From positions 1-64,000 of the forward strand of contig NZ_WING01000002.1 of assembly GCF_009793335.1 (NCBI RefSeq): a stretch of DNA of 64,000 bases, read 5' to 3'. Below the pieces are notes generated by a model. That model made no database searches. It saw nothing but the letters and a program-made list of their open reading frames with translations, and was not told the origin of the DNA. Source of the stretch: Actinomadura sp. J1-007 (lineage in GTDB: Bacteria > Actinomycetota > Actinomycetes > Streptosporangiales > Streptosporangiaceae). The position numbers and the translations under genes were made by a program. Shown here in pieces: positions 26,439 through 35,119 of the stretch. Position 1 is the first letter of the stretch, and each line of letters opens with the position of its first letter.

Positions 26439-27482
26439 GTGTCCCCCTCACCCGGCCTGTCGCGGCGCGGGCTGCTGCGCGGCGCCGCGACGCTCGGCGG
26501 CGCCGCCGCGCTCGCGCCTGCCCTCGCCGCCTGCGGCGGCGCGGGCGGCACCGACGCCGACGGCGCCACCCGGATCCAGCTCGGCTGGCTGCCGAACGTC
26601 GAGTCGATGGCGCTGCTCGTCGCCGCCGCCAACGGGCACTACCGGCGGGAGGGCGTCACGCCGAAGCTCGCGCCCGGCGGCCCGAACGTCGTGATCGAGC
26701 CGCAGATCATCACCGGCAAGGTGCTGGTCGGCGTGGAGGCGAGCGACAAGCTCGGCGACGCGGTCGCCAAGGGCGCGCCGCTCGTCGCGATCGGCGCCAC
26801 CTTCCAGCGGTCGTCCTCGTGCATCCTGTCGCTCGCCGACAAGCCCGTCCGCACCCCGAAGGACCTGGAGGGCCGCCGGTTCGGCGTCGCGCAGAGCGAC
26901 GCCCGGGTGTACGCGGCGTTCTTCCGGCTCGCCGGGGTGGACGCGAGCAAGGTGACCATGGTCCCGACCGGCACCGACCCGTCCGCGCTGGCCTCCGGCG
27001 AGGTCGACGCGATCTCCGCGACGCTCGCCAACCAGCCCGTCGCGCTCGGCCTGCGCGGCATCCGCACCACCTCGATCGCGCTCGCCGACCACGGCTACAA
27101 CCGCTGGAGCGGCCTGCTCACCGTCAGCGCCCACAACCTCAGGAACGACGCGACCCGCGCACGCATCGCCAAGGTCCTGCGCGGCACGATCCGCGGCCTC
27201 CAGGACGCGGTGGACGACCCCGGCGCCGCGGCCCGCGTCGTCGTGGACCGGTACGGCAGGCGGACCGGCCTCGACCCGCGCTCCCAGGCGGCGGGCGCCA
27301 AGGTCTGGGCCGGCCTCGCCCGCACCCCCGACACCGAACGGCACGGGCTGATGCGGCTCACCCCCGAGGGCATCGCCACGCAGGAGCGGTTCCTGCGCGG
27401 CATCGGCGTCAAGGCCGACGTCAAGGCCATGTTCGACCCGTCGCTCATCGACGAGGTCTACGGCGGCGCCACCCGCCTGTAG
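26439..27482 (+). CDS. ABC transporter substrate-binding lipoprotein (NMT1/SsuA-like)
   Basis: 347 residues; GTG 26439 follows AGGAGG. Tat-type signal (SRRGLLRGAATLGG) with a lipobox ending at C32 (ALAAC), so it is a membrane-anchored extracytoplasmic lipoprotein. LGWLPNVESMALLVAAANGHYRREG and the DLEGRRFGVAQSDARVYAAFF block place it in the NMT1/THI5-SsuA group that binds thiamine precursors, sulfonates, or small aromatics and pyrimidines. The salvage-enzyme neighbours favour a pyrimidine or purine-like ligand. Confidence 0.85.
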   Translation: MSPSPGLSRRGLLRGAATLGGAAALAPALAACGGAGGTDADGATRIQLGWLPNVESMALLVAAANGHYRREGVTPKLAPGGPNVVIEPQIITGKVLVGVEASDKLGDAVAKGAPLVAIGATFQRSSSCILSLADKPVRTPKDLEGRRFGVAQSDARVYAAFFRLAGVDASKVTMVPTGTDPSALASGEVDAISATLANQPVALGLRGIRTTSIALADHGYNRWSGLLTVSAHNLRNDATRARIAKVLRGTIRGLQDAVDDPGAAARVVVDRYGRRTGLDPRSQAAGAKVWAGLARTPDTERHGLMRLTPEGIATQERFLRGIGVKADVKAMFDPSLIDEVYGGATRL

Positions 27483-27532
27483 GCCCCGGACGGCCCGACA
27501 CCCCCAGGAAACCTGTGAGGAAGGACCCCAGC

Positions 27533-28369
27533 ATGTCGTCAACCCCCGCGGCGGGCCTCACCGCCGACGGCGTCGAGCGGGTGTTCCGGGTGTCCGGCGA
27601 CACCGTGACCGCGCTCGGCGGCGTCGACCTGACCACGCCCGCCGGGTCGTTCGTCTCGCTGCTCGGCCCGTCCGGCTGCGGCAAGTCCACGCTGCTGCGC
27701 ATGTTCGCCGACCTGGACGCGCCGACCGCCGGGACCGTCGCCGTGCACGGCGAGGCCCCCGCCCGCGCCCGCACCGCGCACAAGGTCGGCGTCGCGTTCC
27801 AGGACGCGGCGCTGCTGCCGTGGCGCTCGGTCGAGCGCAACATCCGCGTCCCCCTGGAGGTCGCCGGCCGGCGCCCCGACCGGGGCCTGGTCTCCGACCT
27901 GATCGAGCTGACCGGGCTGAAGGGCTTCGAGAAGGCCCGCCCCGGCCAGCTCTCCGGCGGCATGCGCCAGCGCGTCGCGATCGCCCGCACGCTCGTCCTC
28001 CGGCCGGAGGTGCTGCTGCTGGACGAGCCGTTCGGCGCGCTGGACGACATGACCCGCCAGAGCATGAACCTGGAGCTCCAGCGCATCTGGACGGCCAAGC
28101 CCGCCACGACCCTGCTGGTCACGCACTCCATCCCGGAGGCGGTGTTCCTCAGCGACCGGGTCGTGGTGATGGCGGCCCGGCCCGGACGCGTCGTCGCCGA
28201 GATCCCGATCGACCTGCCCCGTCCCCGCACGCCCGAGCTCCAGCGCACCCCGGAGTTCCACGCGTACGTCGACCGGCTCTCCGAGGAGCTGTTCGCCGGG
28301 CAGGGCGCGGGGCACGGTGCCGGGCACGGAGCGGAGCACGGCGCGGCGTCCGGAGGCGAGCGTGGCTAG
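27533..28369 (+). CDS. ABC transporter ATPase (nitrate/sulfonate/pyrimidine type)
   Basis: 278 residues, ATG 27533. Walker A GPSGCGKST (45-53), Q-loop VAFQDAALLPWR, signature LSGGMRQRVAIART, Walker B VLLLDEPFGALDD, switch His in LLVTHSIPEAV. Belongs to the SsuB/TauB/ThiZ group. The C-terminus carries a Gly/His repeat (GAGHGAGHGAEHG) not expected in the family, which may bind metal or be a minisatellite expansion. The stop overlaps the permease start by 8 bases. Confidence 0.93.
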   Translation: MSSTPAAGLTADGVERVFRVSGDTVTALGGVDLTTPAGSFVSLLGPSGCGKSTLLRMFADLDAPTAGTVAVHGEAPARARTAHKVGVAFQDAALLPWRSVERNIRVPLEVAGRRPDRGLVSDLIELTGLKGFEKARPGQLSGGMRQRVAIARTLVLRPEVLLLDEPFGALDDMTRQSMNLELQRIWTAKPATTLLVTHSIPEAVFLSDRVVVMAARPGRVVAEIPIDLPRPRTPELQRTPEFHAYVDRLSEELFAGQGAGHGAGHGAEHGAASGGERG

Positions 28370-29966
28370 CGCCGCCGCGCCCGCCGCCCCGCGCGCCCGC
28401 CGGACGGGCTCGGGACGGCTCGGCGGCTGGGCGGTCGTCGCCGGGGGCGCCGCCGCCGTCCTCGCGGTCTGGTGCGCGGTCGCGTGGACGCTGTCGGACG
28501 AGCAGCTCGTGCCGTACCCGTGGGAGATCGTCCAGGCGCTGTGGCGCGACCGGTCGCTGCTGGCGGGCAACACGTGGCCGACGCTGTGGGTCGCCGCGCA
28601 GGGCTTCTTCTGGGGCAACCTCGTGGTCGTCCCGCTCGCCGCGATCGCGCTGCTGTGGCCCGCCGCCGAGCCCGTCGTGAGCCGGCTCGGCGTCGTCGTG
28701 CACGCCGTCCCGTTCATCGCGATCGCGCCGATCCTCATCGTCGCGCTCCCCGGCGGCAGCGCGAAGGTCGTCATCACCGCCCTGATGGTCTACTTCCCGT
28801 CGCTGATCGGCGTGCTGCTCGGCCTGCACGGCGCCGACTCCCGCGCGCTCGACGTGGTCCGCGCCGCGGGCGGGACGTCCCGGACGGCGCTGCTGAAGGT
28901 GCGGTTCCCGGCCGCGCTCCCGCAGGTCTTCGCCGGGCTGCGCATCGCGACCCCGGCCGCGCTGCTCGGCGCGCTCGTCGCCGAGTTCTTCGGCGCCGAC
29001 CGCGGGCTCGGCGCGTTCATCGTGCAGTCGCAGACCGCGATGGAGGTCGAACGGACCTGGGCGACCGCCGTCTACATCGGCCTGCTCGCCGGGGCCGTCT
29101 ACGCGCTCATCTCGTTCGCCGCCCGGCTCGCCACCCCGTGGGCCGGGAAGGAGACCACCGCGGGCGCCGAGGTCGCGGGCGCGGGCGCGGCCCAGGGCGG
29201 CCCGGCGCAGCGGATCGCGGGCGCGGTGCTGTCGGCGGCGCTGCTGCTCGGGCTCTGGCAGTTCATCGTGTCGGGCCTCAACCTCGACCCGTTCTTCGCC
29301 AAGGGGCCGGGCGACGTGCTGTCGTTCCTCACCGGCGACGGGGCGGGGGAGTTCTGGTCCGCGTTCGGCTCCGGCCTCGGCCAGACCGTGATCGACGCCG
29401 GGACCGGCTTCGCCGTCGGCACGCTCGTCGCGGTCCTCGCCGCGGTCGCCATGGTCGCCTGGCGGCCCGTCGAACGGCTCGTCCTGCCGCTCGCGATCGT
29501 GCTGCGGTCCGTCCCGCTGATCGCGATGACCCCCCTGATCGTGCTGGTGTTCGGCCGCGGCCTGGCGGGCGTCAGCGTCGTCATCACGCTCGGCACGTTC
29601 TTCCCGACCCTGGTGAACCTGCTCGTCGCGCTGCGCTCCGCGCCCGCCGGAGCCGCCGACGTGGTGCGCGCGGCGGGCGGCTCGTCGCTGTCGGCCGCGA
29701 TGAAGGTCCGGATGCCGTACGCGGTCCCCGCGCTCACCGCCTCCGCCCGCATCGCGATCCCGAACGCCGTCGTCGGCGCGACCCTCGCCGAATGGCTCGC
29801 GACCGGCAAGGGCCTCGGCCACCTCATCACCGACTCCTACGAACGGCTGTCGTTCGACGCGCTGTGGAGCTCCGGCGTCCTCGTCGTGCTCCTCGTCCTC
29901 GCCCTCTACGCGCTGATCGGCTGGGTGGACGGCCTCGTCGCCCGCCGCTTCGGCCTCGCCGGCTGA
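28362..29966 (+). CDS. fused double ABC permease
   Basis: 534 residues; GTG 28362 with GGAGG five bases before. Two complete binding-protein-dependent permease domains in one chain, each with its own EAA coupling loop: AAGGTSRTALLKVRFPAALP (first half) and AAGGSSLSAAMKVRMPYAVP (second half). The halves are joined by a Gly/Ala linker (AGAEVAGAGAAQGG). Most relatives (SsuC, ThiX) are single-domain and dimerise, so this is a tandem fusion that fixes the pairing. Together with the ATPase and lipoprotein it completes the importer. Confidence 0.9.
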   Translation: MASAAAPAAPRARRTGSGRLGGWAVVAGGAAAVLAVWCAVAWTLSDEQLVPYPWEIVQALWRDRSLLAGNTWPTLWVAAQGFFWGNLVVVPLAAIALLWPAAEPVVSRLGVVVHAVPFIAIAPILIVALPGGSAKVVITALMVYFPSLIGVLLGLHGADSRALDVVRAAGGTSRTALLKVRFPAALPQVFAGLRIATPAALLGALVAEFFGADRGLGAFIVQSQTAMEVERTWATAVYIGLLAGAVYALISFAARLATPWAGKETTAGAEVAGAGAAQGGPAQRIAGAVLSAALLLGLWQFIVSGLNLDPFFAKGPGDVLSFLTGDGAGEFWSAFGSGLGQTVIDAGTGFAVGTLVAVLAAVAMVAWRPVERLVLPLAIVLRSVPLIAMTPLIVLVFGRGLAGVSVVITLGTFFPTLVNLLVALRSAPAGAADVVRAAGGSSLSAAMKVRMPYAVPALTASARIAIPNAVVGATLAEWLATGKGLGHLITDSYERLSFDALWSSGVLVVLLVLALYALIGWVDGLVARRFGLAG

Positions 29967-30035
29967 CCGCCGCGCCCCGCGCCCCCCCGCGCCCCGCGCC
30001 CACCGCACCACCGCTCCCGCCCCGGAAGGACCCCG

Positions 30036-31400
30036 TTGCAGACCATCGACCTGCTCATCCAGAACGCCCACGTCGTGACCTTCGACGACGCCGGGACCGT
30101 GATCCCGGACGGGGCCATCGCGGTGCGCGACGGCGCGATCGCCGACGTCGGGCCGTCCGCCGAGCTCGGCGACCGGTACGCGCCCGCCGAGCGCGTCTTC
30201 GCCCACGGGTCGATCGCGATGCCCGGACTGGTGGACGCGCACGTGCACACCGCGCAGACGCTGATGCGCGGCCTGATCACCACGCTCGGGCGGCGCGGGG
30301 CGCTGCGGGTGCCGTTCTGGCGCGAGTACTACGTGCCGTTCGAGGCGATGCTGACCCCCGAGGACATGGAGCTGTCGGGGCTGCTCGCCTACACCAACAT
30401 GATCGCGAACGGCACGACCGCGTTCTGGGACGCGGGCGGCCCGCACCCCGACGCGATGGGCCGCGCCGCCGTCGAGACCGGCATCCGCGGCCTCGTCTCC
30501 CTCAGCACGATGGACGGCGGGTCCCGCATCCCCGACTCGATGCGCACGACCACCGAGCAGGCCCTCCAGGGCAACCTCGACCTGGTCGGCCGCTGGCCGT
30601 CCGGCTCCGGCGAGCGCGTCGCCGCGTCGCTGTCCCTGCGCCAGATCATCACCTGCTCGACCGAGCTGGTCACCGCGATGGCGAAGGCCGCCCGCGAGCT
30701 GGACGTCAAGATCCACACCCATCTCGTCGAGGGCACCTACGAGATCGACCACTGCCTGGAGGCGTTCGGGCGGCGGCCGATCGACCACCTGATCGACCTC
30801 GGCGTGTTCGACCGGCACCTGCACGGCGCGCACTCGGTGCTGACCGCGCCCCGCGACGTGGAGTCGTACGTGGCGCACGGCGCGTCCGCCTGCCACTGCG
30901 CGCTCGGCAACCCCTCGATCGGCCCCGCGCCCGCGCTCGACATGTGGCGGCGCGGCGTCGCGATCGGGCTCGGCACCGACGGCGTCAACACCCGCGGCAC
31001 CCTCGACCTGTTCCAGGTCGCGCACGGCGCCCGGACGAACCAGCAGCTCGTGTACGGCACGCCGTACCACGACCGGTTCGCCGTCGAGCCGGCCGAGCCG
31101 CTCACCATCGCCACCCGCGGCGGCTCCCGGGCGCTCGGCCTCGCCGACCGGATCGGGTCGCTGGAGGCCGGCAAGCGCGCCGACGTCGTCCTGCTCGGCC
31201 TGGACGCCGCCGACGCCGCCGCGTCCATCACGCCCGAGGCGTTCCTCTACGAGGCCGCGAACGGCCGCGACGTCCACACCGTCTTCGTGGAGGGCCGCGC
31301 GGTGATGCGGGACCGCGCGTTCACCACCGTGGACGTCGCGGAGATCCGCGCCCGCGCCGCCGCGCGCCAGCGCGAGCTGGCCGCCCGCTTCCTGCCCTGA
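30036..31400 (+). CDS. amidohydrolase/deaminase (TrzA/AtzA/SsnA-like)
   Basis: 454 residues; TTG 30036 after GGAAGGA. Metal-dependent hydrolase: DAHVHTAQTLMRG (HxH), IHTHLVEG, HGAHS and LGTDGVNTRG supply the metal and catalytic residues of the cytosine/guanine/S-adenosylhomocysteine deaminase group. The C-terminal beta domain (EAGKRADVVLLGLD) is intact. Probably deaminates or dechlorinates-type hydrolyses a purine, pyrimidine or triazine ring delivered by the upstream importer. Separated from the permease by 69 bases, likely the same transcript. Confidence 0.85.
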   Translation: MQTIDLLIQNAHVVTFDDAGTVIPDGAIAVRDGAIADVGPSAELGDRYAPAERVFAHGSIAMPGLVDAHVHTAQTLMRGLITTLGRRGALRVPFWREYYVPFEAMLTPEDMELSGLLAYTNMIANGTTAFWDAGGPHPDAMGRAAVETGIRGLVSLSTMDGGSRIPDSMRTTTEQALQGNLDLVGRWPSGSGERVAASLSLRQIITCSTELVTAMAKAARELDVKIHTHLVEGTYEIDHCLEAFGRRPIDHLIDLGVFDRHLHGAHSVLTAPRDVESYVAHGASACHCALGNPSIGPAPALDMWRRGVAIGLGTDGVNTRGTLDLFQVAHGARTNQQLVYGTPYHDRFAVEPAEPLTIATRGGSRALGLADRIGSLEAGKRADVVLLGLDAADAAASITPEAFLYEAANGRDVHTVFVEGRAVMRDRAFTTVDVAEIRARAAARQRELAARFLP

Positions 31401-31402
31401 GG

Positions 31403-32542
31403 TCAGAGCCCGAGGGTCTTGGCGACGATCTCGTTCATGATCTCGTTCGTCCCGCCGCCGATGCCGAGGATGCGGGCGTCGCGGTAGTGGCGCTCGACCT
31501 CGGACTCGCGCATGTAGCCCATCCCGCCGTGCAGTTGAACGGCCTCGTGCACGACGTGCTCGACCGCGTACACCGCCGTGTTCTTGGCGTACGCGGTCTG
31601 CGTCAGCACGTCCTCGCCGGCGACGTGCCGTTCGGCGACGGACCGCGTGTACGCGCGCGCGACGTCCACCTGCCGGGCCATCTCCGCGACCTTGTGCCGG
31701 ACGAGCTGCCGCGACGACAGCGGGCGCCCGAACGTCTCGCGCGACCGGATCCACTCCACCGTGAGGTCCAGGCAGCGCTGCGCCGTCGCGTACGCCTGGA
31801 CGGCGAGCGAGAGCCGCTCGGTCACGAAGTTCTGCACGATCTGGAGGAACCCGCCGTTCTCCTCCCCGATGAGGTTGGCGGCGGGCACGCGCACGTCGTC
31901 GAACGCCAGCTCGGCGGTGTCGGAGCAGAGCCAGCCCATCTTGTCCAGCGCCCGCGACACCGTGAACCCGGGCGTGCCCTTCTCGATGACCAGCAGCGAG
32001 ATCCCGCCGAACCCCGGCCCGCCCGTCCGCACCGCCGCCGTCACGAAGTCGGCGCGCACGCCCGAGGTGATGAACAGCTTCGCCCCGTTCACCACGTAGA
32101 CGTCGCCGTCGCGCACGGCGGTGGTGCGGATCCCGGCCACGTCCGACCCGGTGTCGGGCTCGGTCACCCCGAGCGCGCCGATCATCTCCCCGGCGAGCAC
32201 CGGCCGCGCGAACCGTTCGATCAGGTCCTCGTTCCCGGACGCGATCAGGTGCGGGAGCGCGATCCCGTGCGTGAACAGCGACGCCACGACCCCGCCCGAC
32301 CCGCCGGCCTGGATCAGCTCCTCCGCCACGATCAGCGCGTCGAACACCTCGCCGCCCGCCCCGCCCGCCGCCTCGGGGAACCCGGCGCCGAGCAGCCCCG
32401 CGTCCGCCGCCTTGCGGTGCAGCTCGCGCGGCAGCTCCCCGGCCCGCTCCCACTCCGCCAGGAACGGCACGATCTCCTTGGCCGTGAACTCGCGCACCAG
32501 CTCCCGCAGCGCCAAGCGCTCAGGCGTGTTCCAAGGACTCAT
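31403..32542 (-). CDS. acyl-CoA dehydrogenase
   Basis: 379 residues; ATG 32542 with GGAGGAG upstream. FAD enzyme of beta-oxidation type: LGVTEPDTGSDVAGI, VNGAKLFITSG, RETFGRPLSSRQ, LHGGMGYMRESEVERHYRDARI. The usual C-terminal catalytic Glu (EGTNE) is replaced by GGGTNE; instead a Glu is present in FVTERLSLA, the position used by isovaleryl-CoA/long-chain dehydrogenases, so the enzyme should be active on branched or long acyl-CoA. Convergent with the amidohydrolase gene (2-base gap). Confidence 0.9.
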   Translation of the reverse strand: MSPWNTPERLALRELVREFTAKEIVPFLAEWERAGELPRELHRKAADAGLLGAGFPEAAGGAGGEVFDALIVAEELIQAGGSGGVVASLFTHGIALPHLIASGNEDLIERFARPVLAGEMIGALGVTEPDTGSDVAGIRTTAVRDGDVYVVNGAKLFITSGVRADFVTAAVRTGGPGFGGISLLVIEKGTPGFTVSRALDKMGWLCSDTAELAFDDVRVPAANLIGEENGGFLQIVQNFVTERLSLAVQAYATAQRCLDLTVEWIRSRETFGRPLSSRQLVRHKVAEMARQVDVARAYTRSVAERHVAGEDVLTQTAYAKNTAVYAVEHVVHEAVQLHGGMGYMRESEVERHYRDARILGIGGGTNEIMNEIVAKTLGL

Positions 32543-32575
32543 CGCACTCCTCCGGGGGGCCACATGACCAGAACG

Positions 32576-32588
32576 AGATTCGGAATCT
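32576..32588. promoter_or_regulatory. palindrome upstream of acyl-CoA dehydrogenase
   Basis: AGATTC-G-GAATCT, perfect 6-bp arms, 34 bases before the start codon; possible operator in the promoter region. The rest of the 135-base gap shows nothing. Confidence 0.4.
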
Positions 32589-32677
32589 AAGAGGCTAGCC
32601 CAGCCCCCCGGCGCCGCCGGCACCGCGCTCCCGTCCGCCCGGCTCGGGCCCTTCGCCGCGGCGATCTCGCGCCCCTC

Positions 32678-33565
32678 TCAACGGGGGTTCAGGATCTCGG
32701 TGATCCGGAGGAACCCGTCCGCGCCGTGGCCCCGCCCGATGGCGCGGCGCGCGAGACCTTCGGCCGCGCGCATCACGCCCGCGTCGATGCCGTGGGCCTC
32801 GGAGGCGTGGACGATGTGGGCCATGGACGACACCGCCGAGGTGATCGGGTTGCCCTCGCCGGAGTAGCCGCCGCCGTCCACGTCCTCCGCGGACCGCTCG
32901 AAGATCGGCGGGAGGATCGCGCCGATGCCCTTGGCGAACGGCGCCAGCTCCCGCGCGCTGACGCCCTCGGCCCTCGCCACGGCCAGCGCGTGCGCGTAGC
33001 CCGCCATCGCGGTCCAGAAGATGTCGAGCAGGGCGATGTCGTAGGCGGCCGCCCGCCCGATGTCCTCGCCGAGGTGGGTGTGGGCGCCGCCCAGCGCGTC
33101 CAGCGCCGGCCGGTGCCGGCGGTAGAGCTCCTCGGGACCGCTGTAGAGGAACACCCCGGCCGGTGTCCCGATGGTCGTGGTCGGCGTCATGATCGCGCCG
33201 TCCAGGTAGCCGATGCCCCGCTCGGCCGCCCATGCCGCGGCCTCCCGGGCCCGGTCGGGGGTGTCGGCGGTCAGATTCACGACCGTGCGTCCCTTGAGCG
33301 CGTCGGCGACCGCGCCGCGCCGCACGATGGCGTCCGCCGCGTCGTAGTTCACCACGCAGACCACGGTCAGCCCGCTCGCGGCGACCGCCTCCTCGGGCGA
33401 TCCAGCGCTGACCGCGCCCCGCTCGACCAGTTCGCGGTCCTTGCCCGGCGTCCGGTTCCAGACCGTGGTCCGTAGGCCGGCGTCCAGGAAGGCGCCGGTC
33501 AGGGCCCTGCCCATCGGTCCCAACCCGAGCACGGTGACGGCAGACTGTTCGGTGTGCGAGGTCAT
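32678..33565 (-). CDS. NAD(P)-binding imine-reductase-like oxidoreductase
   Basis: 295 residues. Rossmann motif GLGPMGRALTGAF (14-26), TTVWNRTPGK, then the helical dimerisation half with GEDIGRAAAYDIALLDIFW. The length and the TTVWNRT/YDIALLD pattern fit the imine reductase (IRED) branch of the 6-phosphogluconate/3-hydroxyisobutyrate dehydrogenase superfamily, which reduces cyclic imines with NADPH. The typical hydroxyisobutyrate dehydrogenase Lys motif is absent. Divergent from an HxlR regulator. Confidence 0.82.
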   Translation of the reverse strand: MTSHTEQSAVTVLGLGPMGRALTGAFLDAGLRTTVWNRTPGKDRELVERGAVSAGSPEEAVAASGLTVVCVVNYDAADAIVRRGAVADALKGRTVVNLTADTPDRAREAAAWAAERGIGYLDGAIMTPTTTIGTPAGVFLYSGPEELYRRHRPALDALGGAHTHLGEDIGRAAAYDIALLDIFWTAMAGYAHALAVARAEGVSARELAPFAKGIGAILPPIFERSAEDVDGGGYSGEGNPITSAVSSMAHIVHASEAHGIDAGVMRAAEGLARRAIGRGHGADGFLRITEILNPR

Positions 33566-33613
33566 GCCTCAACTCCTCGATAAGTGATGGCGAACGGCGA
33601 TGATGGGAAGAAG

Positions 33614-33964
33614 ATGACGCGCAGCCGTGCCCAGGACCCGAACGTCTGCGGTGTGACCGCCGCGATCGCCGTGATCGACGGCAAATGGAAGACGATCCTG
33701 CTGTGGCTCCTGGAATCGGGTCCGCACCGTCCCGGCGAACTGCGCCGGCGGCTGCCGGGCCTCAGCGAGAAGGTGCTGACTCAGACGCTCCGCGAAATGG
33801 AGGGCGACGGACTGGTCCACAGGGAGGTGCACGATGTGCGGCCGTTGAAGACCGTGTACTCGCTGACCCCGTTCGGCCGCGAACTCTCAGAGGCGCTGGC
33901 GCCCCTTTCCGACTGGGGCCACCGCCGCCTGGAGAAGCTGGCCGAGTCACGATCGGATTCCTGA
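33614..33964 (+). CDS. HxlR-family regulator
   Basis: 116 residues from ATG 33614, which has GGGAAG just upstream; ATG 33587 or GTG 33584 would add nine or ten residues. Winged helix of the HxlR type: CGVTAAIAVIDGKWKTILLWLL, RPGELRRRLPGLSEKVLTQTLREMEGDGLV, YSLTPFGREL. The single N-terminal Cys is the usual redox or electrophile-sensing residue. Its position beside the imine reductase suggests it controls that gene. Confidence 0.88.
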   Translation: MTRSRAQDPNVCGVTAAIAVIDGKWKTILLWLLESGPHRPGELRRRLPGLSEKVLTQTLREMEGDGLVHREVHDVRPLKTVYSLTPFGRELSEALAPLSDWGHRRLEKLAESRSDS

Positions 33965-34095
33965 CGCACGCCGGCCTCCCCGTCCCATCTGGATCGGACG
34001 GTCCCCTGCGGCCCGTCCACGACCAAGCTTCGGGCCGCCCCCGGGCCGCCGACAAGTACCCACAAAAAAGTGGCTATCGCAGGTGGCGCGGCCCT

Positions 34096-34731
34096 TCAGC
34101 GGCGGGCGGCGGGATCGGTGATCTCGGTGACGTGGCGGTGGAGGACGGCTGACAGTTCCTCGGGGCCCAGCGCGGCGGGGCGCAGGACGGCGTGCATGGT
34201 GAGGCCGTCCAGGAGGACGTGGACGCGGTCGGCCTCCGCCTCGATGTCGAGGCCGGCGCGGAGCAGGCCGAGGCCGTCCGCGGCCTGGAGGAGGCGGACG
34301 ATCAGCCCGCGCAGGTTCTCGTGCATCTGCGTCGCGTACGGCTCCAGGCCGGGGTGCGTGCGGGCGCTGGTGACGAACGTCAGCCAGACCTCGGCCTCCT
34401 CGCGCCGTTCGCCGTCCAGGGGGAGCACCTCGGCGAACAGCGCCTCCAGCGCCGCGACGTGCTCGGCGGGCGGCGCGTCCGGATCGGGGGTCTTGAGCCG
34501 CTGCGCGCGGGCCTTCAGGCGCTCGCCCGCCCGCTGCGCGAAGTAGCGCATCGCGAAGATCATGATGTCGGCCTGGCCGTCGAAGTAGTGCCGGACCGAG
34601 CCGATCGCGAGCCCCGCCTCCGCGGCCACGTTGCGCAGCGACGCCTGCTCCAGCCCCTCGCGCCGGGCGACGCGGAACACCGCCTCGGCGACCTCGCGGC
34701 GGCGCTCCTCGGGGTCCACGACCTTGGGCAT
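34096..34731 (-). CDS. TetR-family regulator (paralog of 11858-12451)
   Basis: 211 residues. MPKVVDPEERRREVAEAVFRV and HTH QASLRNVAAEAGLAIGSVRHYFDGQ closely match the regulator at 11858. The C-terminal domain shares LLDGLTMHAVLRP and the adjacent ligand-pocket layout. ATG follows TATAAAGGACC, so the mRNA is leaderless or uses AAAGGA. Divergent from two small membrane proteins; operators lie between. Confidence 0.87.
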   Translation of the reverse strand: MPKVVDPEERRREVAEAVFRVARREGLEQASLRNVAAEAGLAIGSVRHYFDGQADIMIFAMRYFAQRAGERLKARAQRLKTPDPDAPPAEHVAALEALFAEVLPLDGERREEAEVWLTFVTSARTHPGLEPYATQMHENLRGLIVRLLQAADGLGLLRAGLDIEAEADRVHVLLDGLTMHAVLRPAALGPEELSAVLHRHVTEITDPAARR

Positions 34732-34740
34732 GGTCCTTTA

Positions 34741-34780
34741 TAGCACGGTCATGCTACGTTGATTTGGCACGGCTCTGCTA
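34741..34780. promoter_or_regulatory. twin TetR operators (same motif as at 11804-11847)
   Basis: 34741-34756 is a perfect TAGCA-CGGTCA-TGCTA; 34765-34780 is TGGCA-CGGCTC-TGCTA. Spacing is 24 bases. The first abuts the TATAAA box of the TetR gene; the second precedes the small membrane-protein gene. Confidence 0.7.
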
Positions 34781-34801
34781 AATCATTGGAAGGGGAACGG
34801 G

Positions 34802-35119
34802 ATGCGGGAGGTGATGGACCTGCTGCTGATCAGGTTCGGGATCATCGTCGCCGGGATCACGGTGCTGATCGTCGCCGGGTTCGCGGTGGCGATCGCGCTG
34901 AAGCGGCGGGGGAGGCCCGTGGACGCCCGCCGCGTCGCCTCCGCCGTCCAGCCCGTCGTCCGCGCCTGGGCCGAACGGCCGCCGCGAGGCGGGGGCGGGC
35001 GCCGCGGCGGCCTCGGCGGGCTCGCCGTCCGGGGAGCCCTGCGCTACCTCGACGACCGTTCGCGCGACCGGCGCCCGGAGGACCGCGGTGAACGCGGTGA
35101 ACGGGGTGGACGGCGATGA
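34802..35119 (+). CDS. small single-pass membrane protein
   Basis: 105 residues, ATG 34802 after GGAAGGGG. One N-terminal helix (FGIIVAGITVLIVAGFAVAIAL, about 12-33) then a basic, Arg/Gly-rich cytoplasmic tail (GGGGRRGGLGG; DDRSRDRRPED). Family not recognised. Same architecture (helix plus Arg-rich tail) as the end of the membrane protein controlled by the paralogous TetR at 11858. The stop overlaps the next gene by ATGA. Confidence 0.65.
   Translation: MREVMDLLLIRFGIIVAGITVLIVAGFAVAIALKRRGRPVDARRVASAVQPVVRAWAERPPRGGGGRRGGLGGLAVRGALRYLDDRSRDRRPEDRGERGERGGRR

Noticed and set aside
28149..32453. A minus-strand open frame of about 1,430 codons
   Set aside because: Antisense shadow of the transporter and amidohydrolase genes and an off-frame part of the dehydrogenase gene; no conserved product.
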